Assembly: GCF_003346865.1 (NCBI RefSeq)
Contig: NZ_QDKL01000002.1
Coordinates: forward strand, 310,001 to 374,000
Source of the DNA: Halobacteriovorax vibrionivorans
GTDB taxonomy: Bacteria; Bdellovibrionota; Bacteriovoracia; Bacteriovoracales; Bacteriovoracaceae
Length of the DNA: 64,000 nucleotides
Reading direction: 5' to 3'
This document shows, piece by piece, positions 8,748 through 17,319 of the stretch. The notes beneath the pieces were generated by a model. It made no database searches. It saw only the letters and a program-made list of their open reading frames with translations, and was not told the DNA's origin. Every line of letters begins with the position of its first letter. The stretch's first letter is position 1. The position numbers and the translations under genes are program-made.

Positions 8748-9554
8748 TTATAGCGATTTCTTAATTTCGAATGAGCGATTAGCTGCTTGCTCTAAACCTG
8801 CCTGAATTCCACTACTTAACTCATCTCGACGAAATCTGTCGATTGCCTCAATCGTCACACCTTTCTTCGATGTCACCTGGCCAATCATATCTTCCAGATC
8901 CATATCAGACTTTTGAAGTGCACTCTTGGCACTTCCTCTAAATAGTTGAGCAACTAGAGCTCTTTGATCTTCTTTTTTGACGCCCCACTCTCCTAGGGTT
9001 TTCTCCATTGCGGCCATGAAATAATAAATATATGCAGGGCCAGATGCAGAGACGACTGTTACCTGATCAAAAGCATCTTCATTTTCAAGTTCAAATAACA
9101 TTGAGTTCTTCTTTAGAATTGTACTAAGAAAGTCTTTTTCACTATCTTCAACAGCTGGAGAATAGTGAAGAAGACAAATTCCTTCTCCGTGTTCCATAGG
9201 TAAACTCGGCATTAAGCGTATAACCTTAGGTGCGCTTAGAAGTTCACTTACTTTCAATTGACCGATTCCGGCCATAATCGAAATAATCACCTTCTCACTT
9301 AAATCAACACCTTCTAGCATTTTGGCCAACTCAGAAAACTGCTGTGGTTTACAACCAACCATAATGTAGTCAGCTTTTGCTACATCTTCTAAGTTTTCTA
9401 ATACGCTTCCCCCAACTTCCTTAGCAAGTTCTATTGCTCTTGTTTTGCTTGGAGTAAATGTTAGAAACTCAACTCCTTCTTTATTACTATCATTCATTGC
9501 GCGTACTACCGCGCCGGCCATGTTTCCACAGCCAATTACTGCAATCTTCTTCAT
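8748..9554 (-). CDS. proC: Pyrroline-5-carboxylate reductase
   Basis: This 268-residue cytoplasmic enzyme reduces 1-pyrroline-5-carboxylate to proline with NAD(P)H, the last step of proline synthesis. The N-terminal Rossmann motif GCGNMAGAV (residues 8-16) binds the cofactor. The C-terminal P5CR helical domain contains ASGPAYIYYFMAAM and the signature around QVTSKKGVTIEAI. The length is normal. The gene follows proA by nine bases and is co-transcribed with proB and proA. Confidence 0.95.
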   Translation of the reverse strand: MKKIAVIGCGNMAGAVVRAMNDSNKEGVEFLTFTPSKTRAIELAKEVGGSVLENLEDVAKADYIMVGCKPQQFSELAKMLEGVDLSEKVIISIMAGIGQLKVSELLSAPKVIRLMPSLPMEHGEGICLLHYSPAVEDSEKDFLSTILKKNSMLFELENEDAFDQVTVVSASGPAYIYYFMAAMEKTLGEWGVKKEDQRALVAQLFRGSAKSALQKSDMDLEDMIGQVTSKKGVTIEAIDRFRRDELSSGIQAGLEQAANRSFEIKKSL

Positions 9555-9563
9555 TGAAATCTC

Positions 9564-10802
9564 CTAGCTTCTAATCTGACCATCACCTACGACTACATAA
9601 CGAGATGTTGTCATCTGCTCAACACCCATTGGCCCGTAAGCGTGTAGTTTAGTCGTTGAAATACCAAGTTCAGCACCTAGTCCAAGCTGTCCACCGTCAT
9701 TAAATCTAGTAGAAGCATTTACCATCACACAACTTGCATCAACACTACGTAAGAACGTTTCACAATTTTCTTGGTTATTTGAAACAATACACTCAGAGTG
9801 GTTACTACCAAACTCATCAATATGTGAAATCGCTTCATCTAAACTATCAACTGTTTTGATTGAAAGAATATTATCTAAATATTCTGTCGACCAATCTTCA
9901 TCTTTAGCTGCAACAAAATCTCCCTTTGTTGCTTGAGAAAACTTTTCGTCAACTCTAAGCTCAGTTCCTTTTGCAAGTAAACGCTTAGCAATTTGATCAT
10001 TAACTTTTGGTAAAATATCTTTATGGATTAGTAATGTTTCAATCGCATTACAAACTCCAGTTCTTTGTGTCTTTGCATTCTCAACAAGATTTACGGCCTT
10101 TTCAATATCAGCATCGCTATCAATGTACATATGACATAGCCCTTGATAGTGAGCAATAACAGGCATCTTAGCATTTTCAAAAATATGATTAATCAGTCCA
10201 TGACCACCACGTGGTACAACTACATCAATTTCTTCTTTAAGAGAAAGAAGACCGTTTAATTGTTCACGACTATCTGATGCTAATACTGAGACTACATTCT
10301 TATCAACATACTTTGAAATTGAATCCTGAATAATTTGACCAAGAATCTCATTTGAATGTTTCGCTTCTTTACCACCTTTTAAAATAATGGCATTTGAAGA
10401 CTTAAGAGCAAGAGCAGCACAATCGACAACGACGTTTGGTCTACTTTCAAAAATCATAAGAATTACACCAATTGGTACTCTTTGTTTCTTTACTCTAAGT
10501 CCTAAGTCATTTGTAAATTCATCATAGAAGCTACCGACAATTTCAGGTTGATCCTTGATTGTCTTTACACCTTTGATAATGTCATCAATTCTCTCATCAG
10601 ATAACTTAAGACGATCAACCATTGCTTTATTTAAATCGTTCTTAAAAGCTTCATCAAGATCGAGCTGATTCTTTTCAAGAATAAGTTTACGATTTGAGTC
10701 TAGTCCTTTAATTAGGTCATCAAAGATTAAATCTTTTGTTTCTTTATTAAGCTTTAATAGTTGCTTTGAAGCTTTTCTAACTGTTTTAGCTAATTCTTTC
10801 AT
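9564..10802 (-). CDS. proA: Glutamate-5-semialdehyde dehydrogenase (gamma-glutamyl phosphate reductase)
   Basis: This 412-residue member of the aldehyde dehydrogenase superfamily reduces gamma-glutamyl phosphate to glutamate semialdehyde with NADPH. The catalytic cysteine is Cys251 in QRTGVCNAIETLL; other family motifs are IFESRPNVVVD and VPRGGHGLI. The length matches the family. Its start overlaps the 3' end of proB by 17 bases, so the two are translationally coupled. Order and product make this the second step of proline synthesis. Confidence 0.96.
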   Translation of the reverse strand: MKELAKTVRKASKQLLKLNKETKDLIFDDLIKGLDSNRKLILEKNQLDLDEAFKNDLNKAMVDRLKLSDERIDDIIKGVKTIKDQPEIVGSFYDEFTNDLGLRVKKQRVPIGVILMIFESRPNVVVDCAALALKSSNAIILKGGKEAKHSNEILGQIIQDSISKYVDKNVVSVLASDSREQLNGLLSLKEEIDVVVPRGGHGLINHIFENAKMPVIAHYQGLCHMYIDSDADIEKAVNLVENAKTQRTGVCNAIETLLIHKDILPKVNDQIAKRLLAKGTELRVDEKFSQATKGDFVAAKDEDWSTEYLDNILSIKTVDSLDEAISHIDEFGSNHSECIVSNNQENCETFLRSVDASCVMVNASTRFNDGGQLGLGAELGISTTKLHAYGPMGVEQMTTSRYVVVGDGQIRS

Positions 10803-11943
10803 TTTTATTTTCCTTTATTATATCGTGTTCTAAAATTAAATTAATCGTATGAATGACTTCAATAGATGTTCTAAATCCAATTAAGTCTTCAATCTCATCA
10901 CTATGGCGTCCTTTAATCTGTTCAACTTCAGTATTTCCATATTCACAAACACCTGAAGCGAATACTTCTCCATCACAGATAATATCCACGCAGTCTCCCT
11001 TATAGAATTCTCCGTAAACATCAATAATACCTTTAGGAAGAAGTGACTTACTCTTCTTAAGGGCCTTATAAGCACCGCGATCAACTTCGATGTAGCAATT
11101 TGGCTTCTTCATCGATAATAGCCACGCCTTTCTCTCTTCAGGATCATAAGCATTCTTAGGAGCAAAATATGTCCCAAGATCCTTAGTCAGTGGATCAAGA
11201 ATAATGCGATCAGCATCAAGAGAGCTGATAATTGCCTTAATCCCAAGTGGTGTAATCTTTGTTACAGCATGGACTTTTGACTCCATCCCACCTTTACCGA
11301 CAGCTGTTTTACCTTGAAAGTTAACCGAATCGAGAACGTCACTTCCAAATGGAACTTCTGCAATTCTCTTAGCATCAGGATAACCTGGGTCTTTGTCATA
11401 AAGACCATTAGTTGATGTAATCATTAATAATGCATCAGCGTTAATCATTTGCGCGGTCTGAGCAGCGAGATGATCATTGTCACCCAGAGCAATCTCAGTA
11501 AAAGAGATTGAATCATTCTCATTCAAGATTGGTGTAATATTGTTTTTAAGAAGAACATTAATATTCTGCTTAGCATGTAGATTTCTCTTACGATTTCTAA
11601 AGTCATCGTGAGTCAATAAAATCTGTGAACAAAGCTTTTCGTTCTCTTCAAATAATCTTGAGTAAGTATTAATTAATTTTGGCTGGCCAATGGCACTTGC
11701 TGAATGTTGAAGATCAATCTGCCCCTTTCGTGGTAGATGTTTCTTCAAAAATGACTTTCCAACACTAACGGCACCTGAACTTACCAGAACGACCTCAATA
11801 CCTGAGTCAATTAATTCAGAAATATCCTCAACTAATTTTCTCAATCTTCTCGTATCTAAGTTACCGTTTTTCTTTGTTATTACGTTACTTCCGACCTTCA
11901 CAACGATGCGCTTGACACCCTGCAGCTCTTTACGGAGTCTCAT
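10786..11943 (-). CDS. proB: Glutamate 5-kinase with PUA domain
   Basis: This 385-residue enzyme phosphorylates glutamate at the gamma-carboxyl, the committed and usually proline-inhibited step of proline synthesis. The amino-acid-kinase domain covers about residues 8-260, with KVGSNVI, VVLVSSGAVSVG, NENDSIS and GKTAVGKGGMESKV. A C-terminal PUA domain (about 285-360) includes DRGAYKALKKSKSLLPKGI and VDI-CDG. It is the first gene of the leftward proB-proA-proC run. The divergent gene on the other strand encodes a PqqD-like protein. Confidence 0.95.
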   Translation of the reverse strand: MRLRKELQGVKRIVVKVGSNVITKKNGNLDTRRLRKLVEDISELIDSGIEVVLVSSGAVSVGKSFLKKHLPRKGQIDLQHSASAIGQPKLINTYSRLFEENEKLCSQILLTHDDFRNRKRNLHAKQNINVLLKNNITPILNENDSISFTEIALGDNDHLAAQTAQMINADALLMITSTNGLYDKDPGYPDAKRIAEVPFGSDVLDSVNFQGKTAVGKGGMESKVHAVTKITPLGIKAIISSLDADRIILDPLTKDLGTYFAPKNAYDPEERKAWLLSMKKPNCYIEVDRGAYKALKKSKSLLPKGIIDVYGEFYKGDCVDIICDGEVFASGVCEYGNTEVEQIKGRHSDEIEDLIGFRTSIEVIHTINLILEHDIIKENKNERIS

Positions 11944-12046
11944 TAATTCCCCTTATCTTGGTTTAATAAGAAGATGCCACAAATTAAGGATAACCTAAAG
12001 TCAGTATATTACGTATTAGGTTTTACCAAACATGACATAGGGGCAT

Positions 12047-12074
12047 TTGAATAAAAATATATGTGACGTATGAT
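12047..12074 (+). promoter_or_regulatory. Candidate promoter of the PqqD-like gene
   Basis: TTGAAT (12047-12052) and TATGAT (12069-12074) are 16 bases apart and could be -35 and -10 elements. Transcription would start about 12 bases before the GGAGG ribosome site of the PqqD-like gene. Confidence 0.4.
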
Positions 12075-12095
12075 GTAGAAAACATGGAGGTATTA

Positions 12096-12371
12096 ATGTT
12101 TATAAAAAGAGGAAGTATACAGCGACAGAGCAACGATACAACACCTATTCTGATTAATCCACAAGGTAAGCGCTATGAAGTGAGTTTTTTAGCTGCTTTC
12201 ATTTGGGATCACCTCGATGGAAGAAGTCCGCTTCAAGAAGTTGTGACAGAAGTACAAAAAGCGGCCCGTATTGAAAAGCCAGGGCTATACAAAGTCGCTG
12301 AAAATATTGTTTCAGACCTTAAAAAGGTCGATTTAATAACAGAGACATCTAGTGAAATGAGTCAGCGTTAG
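12096..12371 (+). CDS. PqqD-like protein (RiPP recognition element fold), orphan
   Basis: The frame extends back to a GTG at 12063, but the ATG at 12096 has a perfect GGAGG five bases upstream, giving 91 residues. The sequence LINPQGKRYEVSFLAAFIWDHLDGRSPLQEVV and the C-terminal VSDLKKVDLI match the PqqD family, a small winged-helix fold that binds peptide precursors of PQQ and other modified peptides. Neither a radical SAM enzyme nor a precursor peptide is next to it. A strong terminator follows, so it is a single-gene unit separate from the ATP-grasp gene. PqqD-like proteins outside PQQ loci have varied roles; its function here is open. Confidence 0.75.
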   Translation: MFIKRGSIQRQSNDTTPILINPQGKRYEVSFLAAFIWDHLDGRSPLQEVVTEVQKAARIEKPGLYKVAENIVSDLKKVDLITETSSEMSQR

Positions 12372-12404
12372 ATCGCTAAAACTTACTCGTGATTTATATC
12401 GATT

Positions 12405-12433
12405 AAGGCCACACATTGTTGTGGCCTTTTTTA
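12405..12433 (+). terminator. Intrinsic terminator after the PqqD-like gene
   Basis: AAGGCCACA (12405-12413) pairs with TGTGGCCTT (12420-12428) around a six-base loop and is followed by a T-run. It is a strong rightward terminator 34 bases after the stop codon. Confidence 0.9.
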
Positions 12434-12503
12434 TTTGCCAAGTATTTCCCTCAACATTTACACATCAGGTTAAATTAATTTTTATGAAATATAAAAATAG
12501 GTT

Positions 12504-12532
12504 TTCGTTGTCTTTCAATTTAAGACTATAAT
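12504..12532 (+). promoter_or_regulatory. Candidate promoter of the ATP-grasp gene
   Basis: TTCGTT (12504-12509) and a perfect TATAAT (12527-12532) are 17 bases apart. A start near 12539 would leave a leader of about 29 bases before the TTG start codon. Confidence 0.55.
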
Positions 12533-12567
12533 GATGTCACATAATTTATTTTTGAATTGGAGTAATT

Positions 12568-14022
12568 TTGACTACAAAAACAGTAAAACTAAGAAAGGTC
12601 GAACGTATTAGACCTGATAACTTTGAACAAGAAGATCACTTTTATCCGAAAGCACTAAATTCACAACTACATCCACTAGTGAGTAACTTTTTAAATTTAG
12701 ATCATGAAAGGATTATTAAAAGGTATAGTCACCTAAATCCTCAAATATGTACTGATACATTAAGAGATATACTTTCATACGAAACTCAGCATTTCTTTTG
12801 GGGAGGTTCAGACCTCTTCTATGTTACGACAGAAGCAGGTAACCGCCGTATGGTAATCCTTGAAACAAACTCATGTCCTTCAGGACAAAAGTCAATGCCA
12901 CCTCGTACTGATGCTGATGAACACCGTGGCTATAAGTTTTTAATTGAAAATTCATTTATCCCAGCATTAAAGAAAAGAAAGAAGCGACTTCCAAAAGGCT
13001 CTCTTGCAGTTATTTACGATAAGAACTATATGGAAACTTCTGGTTATGCATCGACAATCGCTGACTTAACTGGAGAAGATGTTTATCTAATTCCCCACTT
13101 TCATGGTGAAGAGCAATTCATTACTTTTGAAGATGGTGTAATGCAACTTAAGCTTGAAACTGGTGAGATCATTCCAATTAGAGCAGCATTTCGCTATGTT
13201 ACCCAAAAGCCATGGAATAGAATTCCTGCAACGACTAAAACATTTATTTATAACTCAACTCGAGTATGCTTAGCTGGTGGACGTAATAAACTCTTAGCAA
13301 ATAAAGCGTATGAACTTTATAATTCAGAGCTTGCCGAGTCAGGTCTTCGAATCAACATGCCTGAGACAATCAAAGACGTTAACAAGCTTGCCGTTCCACT
13401 ATGGGTACAGAAGTTTGGAGGTAAGGCCGTTATTAAAATTCCTTATTCAAATGCCGGACAAGGAGTTTTTACTGTAACAAATCAAGATGAATTAGATGCA
13501 TTTATGCAAATGGATTATCCATATGATCAATTCATTGTACAAAGCTTAATTGGCCACTATGAATGGAGTTCGACGAGTGAGCATGGTAAGTTCTTTCACA
13601 TTGGAACTGTTCCTAATAAAAAAGGAAATATCTATATTGCTGACTTAAGGCTTATGGTCTACAACTCACCTTCAAAAGGTTTCATGCCTTGTGCAGTTTA
13701 TGCGCGTCGAGCGAGAAAGCCACTAGAAGCAGACTACCCAAAAAATAGTTGGGATGTTTTAGGGACAAACCTTTCTGTTAAAACAGGTGAAAACCAATGG
13801 GATTCTGATACATCTAGACTCATGCTTATGGATAGAAAAGATTTTAACTCACTTGGTATTGGTACAGATGATCTAATTGAAGCTTATATTCAAACAGTTC
13901 TAACAATCGTTGCCATTGATAAAATGGCCCAGTATCTATCAAACAAGAAAGGTGGATTTAAGAAGAAGTTATTTAAAACACTTGATAATGATGAATCATT
14001 ATTTAATGAAATTATGTTCTAG
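12568..14022 (+). CDS. ATP-grasp amidoligase-like protein
   Basis: This 484-residue cytoplasmic protein fits the ATP-grasp superfamily, which joins a carboxylate to an amine or thiol through an acyl-phosphate. Supporting stretches are the nucleotide-binding VQKFGGKAVIKIPYSNAGQGVF (only part given; near residues 280-300), the hinge IVQSLI, and the later metal-binding ADLRLMVYNS. It starts at a TTG with GGAG five bases upstream; no ATG in the region is better placed. The M14-type deacylase gene begins eight bases downstream. Such ATP-grasp/deacylase pairs occur in many bacteria and are thought to make and break a small peptide-like compound, but neither substrate is known to me. Confidence 0.75.
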   Translation: MTTKTVKLRKVERIRPDNFEQEDHFYPKALNSQLHPLVSNFLNLDHERIIKRYSHLNPQICTDTLRDILSYETQHFFWGGSDLFYVTTEAGNRRMVILETNSCPSGQKSMPPRTDADEHRGYKFLIENSFIPALKKRKKRLPKGSLAVIYDKNYMETSGYASTIADLTGEDVYLIPHFHGEEQFITFEDGVMQLKLETGEIIPIRAAFRYVTQKPWNRIPATTKTFIYNSTRVCLAGGRNKLLANKAYELYNSELAESGLRINMPETIKDVNKLAVPLWVQKFGGKAVIKIPYSNAGQGVFTVTNQDELDAFMQMDYPYDQFIVQSLIGHYEWSSTSEHGKFFHIGTVPNKKGNIYIADLRLMVYNSPSKGFMPCAVYARRARKPLEADYPKNSWDVLGTNLSVKTGENQWDSDTSRLMLMDRKDFNSLGIGTDDLIEAYIQTVLTIVAIDKMAQYLSNKKGGFKKKLFKTLDNDESLFNEIMF

Positions 14023-14030
14023 GAAAAGAA

Positions 14031-15056
14031 ATGAACGATATAAGAATTATTAAAGCAACTGAAGAAATTGATATTAATAGCTATGAGCTGGGAGAAGTTC
14101 ACAGACTTCAAATTCTTCTTTCAGACAACTCCATGGGGGTACCGTGGAGAATTCCAATCGTCATCATCAGAGGAGTTGAAGACGGGCCAGTATTTGGAAT
14201 TACTGCGGCCGTACATGGTAATGAGTTAAATGGTATCTCCACAATTTTTAAATTAATTGAAGAATTAGATCCCAAAAAAGTTAAGGGAACATTAATCATG
14301 GTTCCTATAAGTAACGTTCCAGGCTACTTAAATAATCAACGCGCCTTTATTGACGGTGTTGACCTAAATCGAATCATGCCAGGAAAACTAGGTGGTAATA
14401 CAAGTAATATCTATGCTCATTATTTTACGAGCAAGATTATTTCAAAGTTTGACTACTTATTAGATCTTCACACTGCAAGTCATGGCCGTGTAAACAGTCT
14501 CTATATTAGAGCTGATCTTGAAAATGAAGAAACAAGAACATTGGCCTTCCTGCAAAATCCACAAATTATTGTACAAAAATACGATGAAAGTGGAACACTT
14601 CGTGCTTGGGCAAATGACCAAGGTATTCCAGCTATTACAGTTGAAATTGGAAATCCAAATGCATTTCAACATACATTAATTGATGAAACCCTTGAAGGAA
14701 TCAGAAACACACTCCGTTATTATAATATGATCGAAGGTGAAGTTCACGATATGGTTACAGATGCAACAATTTGCGATCATTCATACTGGATATATTCAAC
14801 AAAAGGTGGAATTGTTGATGTTCTACCAAAATTAACTGATCGTATTAAAAAAGGACAAGTCATCGCTAAGGTATATGATGTCTTTGGACAAGTTAAAGAA
14901 GTTATCTGTGCAAACAAGAAAGGAATTGTCATTGGTAAGAATGTAAGACCTAACTGCGAAGCAGGAACAAGGATCTTACACTTGGGTGTTGATTTTATGG
15001 CCCCAGACCCAGAAGATATTCCAGGTCATGATGATTACGAAATTACAGAAAAATAA
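14031..15056 (+). CDS. M14-family zinc deacylase (AstE/aspartoacylase-like)
   Basis: This 341-residue protein belongs to the succinylglutamate desuccinylase/aspartoacylase group of zinc carboxypeptidase-fold enzymes. Zinc ligands are His62 and Glu65 in AVHGNELNG and the His in LLDLHTAS near residue 147; the catalytic Glu is in TVEIGN near 205. The C-terminal region has a beta-barrel-like swivelling domain (VDVLPKLTDRIKKGQVIAKV). It probably hydrolyses an N-acyl or amide bond of a small molecule. It follows the ATP-grasp gene by eight bases with a GGAAAAG ribosome site, so the two likely act on the same compound. No arginine-catabolic ast genes are nearby, so AstE itself is unlikely. Confidence 0.85.
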   Translation: MNDIRIIKATEEIDINSYELGEVHRLQILLSDNSMGVPWRIPIVIIRGVEDGPVFGITAAVHGNELNGISTIFKLIEELDPKKVKGTLIMVPISNVPGYLNNQRAFIDGVDLNRIMPGKLGGNTSNIYAHYFTSKIISKFDYLLDLHTASHGRVNSLYIRADLENEETRTLAFLQNPQIIVQKYDESGTLRAWANDQGIPAITVEIGNPNAFQHTLIDETLEGIRNTLRYYNMIEGEVHDMVTDATICDHSYWIYSTKGGIVDVLPKLTDRIKKGQVIAKVYDVFGQVKEVICANKKGIVIGKNVRPNCEAGTRILHLGVDFMAPDPEDIPGHDDYEITEK

Positions 15057-15083
15057 AAAAAGGGCCATTCATGTGGCCCTTTT
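15057..15083. terminator. Bidirectional intrinsic terminator
   Basis: AAAAGGGCCA (15058-15067) pairs with TGGCCCTTTT (15074-15083) around TTCATG. The A- and T-tracts make it work in both directions, ending the ATP-grasp/deacylase operon and the convergent siderophore operon. Confidence 0.9.
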
Positions 15084-15084
15084 C

Positions 15085-16026
15085 TTATAAATTCATATTT
15101 AATGTCAAACCTACATTCGTTCGATCAGCTCGTATATCCTCTGCGATAAAACGAATATTTGGCGCTATCGAAATATCACGATTGAAGAAATAAGTTCCTG
15201 CGATAGTCTGTTGCAATACTCGCTTTTCCATTTCACTCTCTCTTCTCATTTGATAACGAGAATAAATGTCAGAGATAAGTCGAATTGAAATATTTCTTCT
15301 CAGGTACATTTCTGTCGATAAACTGAGCTGGTAAGTTCTCTCTGTTTGATATGGTAGTAATGACATATCAAAACCCATATACTTTGTTTTTGATTTATTA
15401 AAAAAGTATTGTGTAAAAGTTGCTGATGCAGCGATATAGGCAAATTTAGCTATTCGATAGGCCATGGCCTGAGAAAAAGCTGCAGCACCTTGATACCCAT
15501 AATCTTTTTCAGTACCACGAGTTACGTGTTGGTATTTAACAAATGATACATTTTGTAATTCACCAAGATTATAAGTTTTAAAGTATGAGAGTACAGGATT
15601 ATCAATATCTAATTCTTGTGAATTATCATCAAATTCTTTTTGAATAGTTGAAGTTGAAGCCGTGTGATTTGAATGAAATGGAGTTGCCATATACATACCG
15701 GCCTGAAGAGAAATATTGTCAGATTTAGTTAATCGATACTTTGCTCCAAACACACCAGAGATATTTGAAAGAGACGGTGTCCCTTGCGCATTTTTAATAT
15801 TTGGTCTTTCAGCACTTGTTAGATCATTTATCGCTCCGCCTTTATAAGCGAATGTTGAATAAAATGACCACCTTTTTAAAGAGCCCGATAAAGTCTTAAG
15901 CGTTGGGTTTTCAATAACCTCTTCTTTTGTATCAAAAGATGATGCCTTTTTTACTTCTTTTTTTGAATTCGCTACTGGTGCAGCAAAAGTCATACTTGAT
16001 ACTAATATCAATGTTAAAATTTTCAT
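15085..16026 (-). CDS. Outer-membrane beta-barrel protein at the end of the siderophore operon
   Basis: The ATG at 16026 has GGAG six bases upstream, so I use it over the ATG four codons earlier. The 313-residue product has a signal peptide ending near MTFAAP, then beta-strand-rich sequence ending in a hydrophobic strand (VGLTLNMNL). It is clearly paralogous to the 25238-26122 protein: compare GGAINDLTSAERPNI with GGTLDDIFGEERPDI, and SIAPNIRFIAEDIRADRTN with YVYPNIQFLADDLDSDKTN. It starts 12 bases after the IucD-like gene, so it is co-transcribed with siderophore synthesis. I infer a role in passing the siderophore or its iron complex across the outer membrane. The family is unknown to me. 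Confidence 0.75.
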   Translation of the reverse strand: MKILTLILVSSMTFAAPVANSKKEVKKASSFDTKEEVIENPTLKTLSGSLKRWSFYSTFAYKGGAINDLTSAERPNIKNAQGTPSLSNISGVFGAKYRLTKSDNISLQAGMYMATPFHSNHTASTSTIQKEFDDNSQELDIDNPVLSYFKTYNLGELQNVSFVKYQHVTRGTEKDYGYQGAAAFSQAMAYRIAKFAYIAASATFTQYFFNKSKTKYMGFDMSLLPYQTERTYQLSLSTEMYLRRNISIRLISDIYSRYQMRRESEMEKRVLQQTIAGTYFFNRDISIAPNIRFIAEDIRADRTNVGLTLNMNL

Positions 16027-16038
16027 TTTATACTCCAT

Positions 16039-17310
16039 TTATTTAAAAAAGCTTAAAAAGCTTTCTCCTGTATTTTGTGTATTATATGTTGTCTCATTCG
16101 TTAAATCGTTAGCAATCATTGCAGATCTCCAAGACATCAAGCTTGTTTGAGGATCAGCTATACCGTGGCCATGGCGACTAAAATTCATTGTATAAATCTT
16201 TCCAGAATTAATATTTGTTAAAAGGCTATAGTCTTGATTAACAATCACTCTTCCTTGATGATCTTTTTGAATAACATCGGTTAATGAATCTAAGAATTTT
16301 GGTAGAACGCTTTTAAAGCCTGTTGCTAAAATAACAATATCTGCTTTAAATAACTCCTCACTTTCTGACATTAAATTATCAACTAATAATGAGTAATTAC
16401 TTCCATTATTCTCTATACCTTTAAGCCAGCGCATTGGCGCAATTTTATATTCAGGTAACTTCTTTAAGTAAAACTTATCTAAATAAAGCTCATTATACAT
16501 CTCTTGTAAATATTGGGGAGTATTGCCATCACTGGCAAGAAGCTGTGCTTGAGTATAGCTATCTTTTTGTTCTTGAGGTAGGGAATGAAAGTTTAAAACA
16601 AATTCAGGTGTGAAAATTTCATTTGTAAATGGTGCCTCATCTAATGGCTGCAGATTTTGTCTCCCACTTAATAAAGTTACACTCTCAACTCTGCCCCACA
16701 TACCATTTAAAGAATTTCTAAATGTCTCAACTCCAGTTTGTCCTCCACCAATAATAACAACTCTCTTACCTTCAAGATTTAAGTTTTTCATGTACTTTGA
16801 CTTAGCATGAAATACCTTGTCAGAAAGATGTGACTGAGCACACTCTGGAATATTCTTAGTTGGCCCAGAGGCAACACAAATATTCTTTGAAAAATAAGAG
16901 CCATCTTCTTTTATTACTTCAAATTTTTCACCATCATGTTTAATGTCAATCACATTAGAATTAAAGTCGATATCTTGGGCAAGTTTTTTTGAAACCCATT
17001 TACAATAGTCTTGAAATTCATAACGGTTAATGGCCTTACGATCTGTATTTAGGAAATGATAGAATTGTCCATTTTCCGTTAAATAATTTAAAAAGCTAAA
17101 CTCACTTCTTGGATCCACAGGGGTAACTAAATCCTTAAGAAAAGATGTTTGCATCATAGCATCACCAAACATTAATTCCGGATGCCAGCTAAACTCAGAC
17201 TTATTATCTAGAAACTTTTTACTAACATTATTAAGGGGATTTAATAATGCTGCTAAACTAAGATTAAAAGGACCTAAGCCTATACCTACAATATCATATG
17301 TCGTCTTCAT
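16039..17310 (-). CDS. iucD: L-lysine N6-monooxygenase (IucD-like)
   Basis: This protein of 423 residues (ATG at 17310, preceded by GAGG; a GTG one codon earlier is possible) is an FAD- and NADPH-dependent N-hydroxylating monooxygenase. Visible motifs are the FAD-binding GIGLGPFNLSLAALL near residue 10, the NADPH-binding VVIIGGGQTGVE near 188, and the C-terminal ATGF motif in VILATGFKSVLP. It hydroxylates the side-chain amine of lysine, or possibly of another diamine or ornithine, as the first step of a hydroxamate siderophore. The absence of a decarboxylase gene in the cluster favours lysine and an aerobactin-like product. Confidence 0.88.
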   Translation of the reverse strand: MKTTYDIVGIGLGPFNLSLAALLNPLNNVSKKFLDNKSEFSWHPELMFGDAMMQTSFLKDLVTPVDPRSEFSFLNYLTENGQFYHFLNTDRKAINRYEFQDYCKWVSKKLAQDIDFNSNVIDIKHDGEKFEVIKEDGSYFSKNICVASGPTKNIPECAQSHLSDKVFHAKSKYMKNLNLEGKRVVIIGGGQTGVETFRNSLNGMWGRVESVTLLSGRQNLQPLDEAPFTNEIFTPEFVLNFHSLPQEQKDSYTQAQLLASDGNTPQYLQEMYNELYLDKFYLKKLPEYKIAPMRWLKGIENNGSNYSLLVDNLMSESEELFKADIVILATGFKSVLPKFLDSLTDVIQKDHQGRVIVNQDYSLLTNINSGKIYTMNFSRHGHGIADPQTSLMSWRSAMIANDLTNETTYNTQNTGESFLSFFK

Positions 17311-17319
17311 CACTTACCT

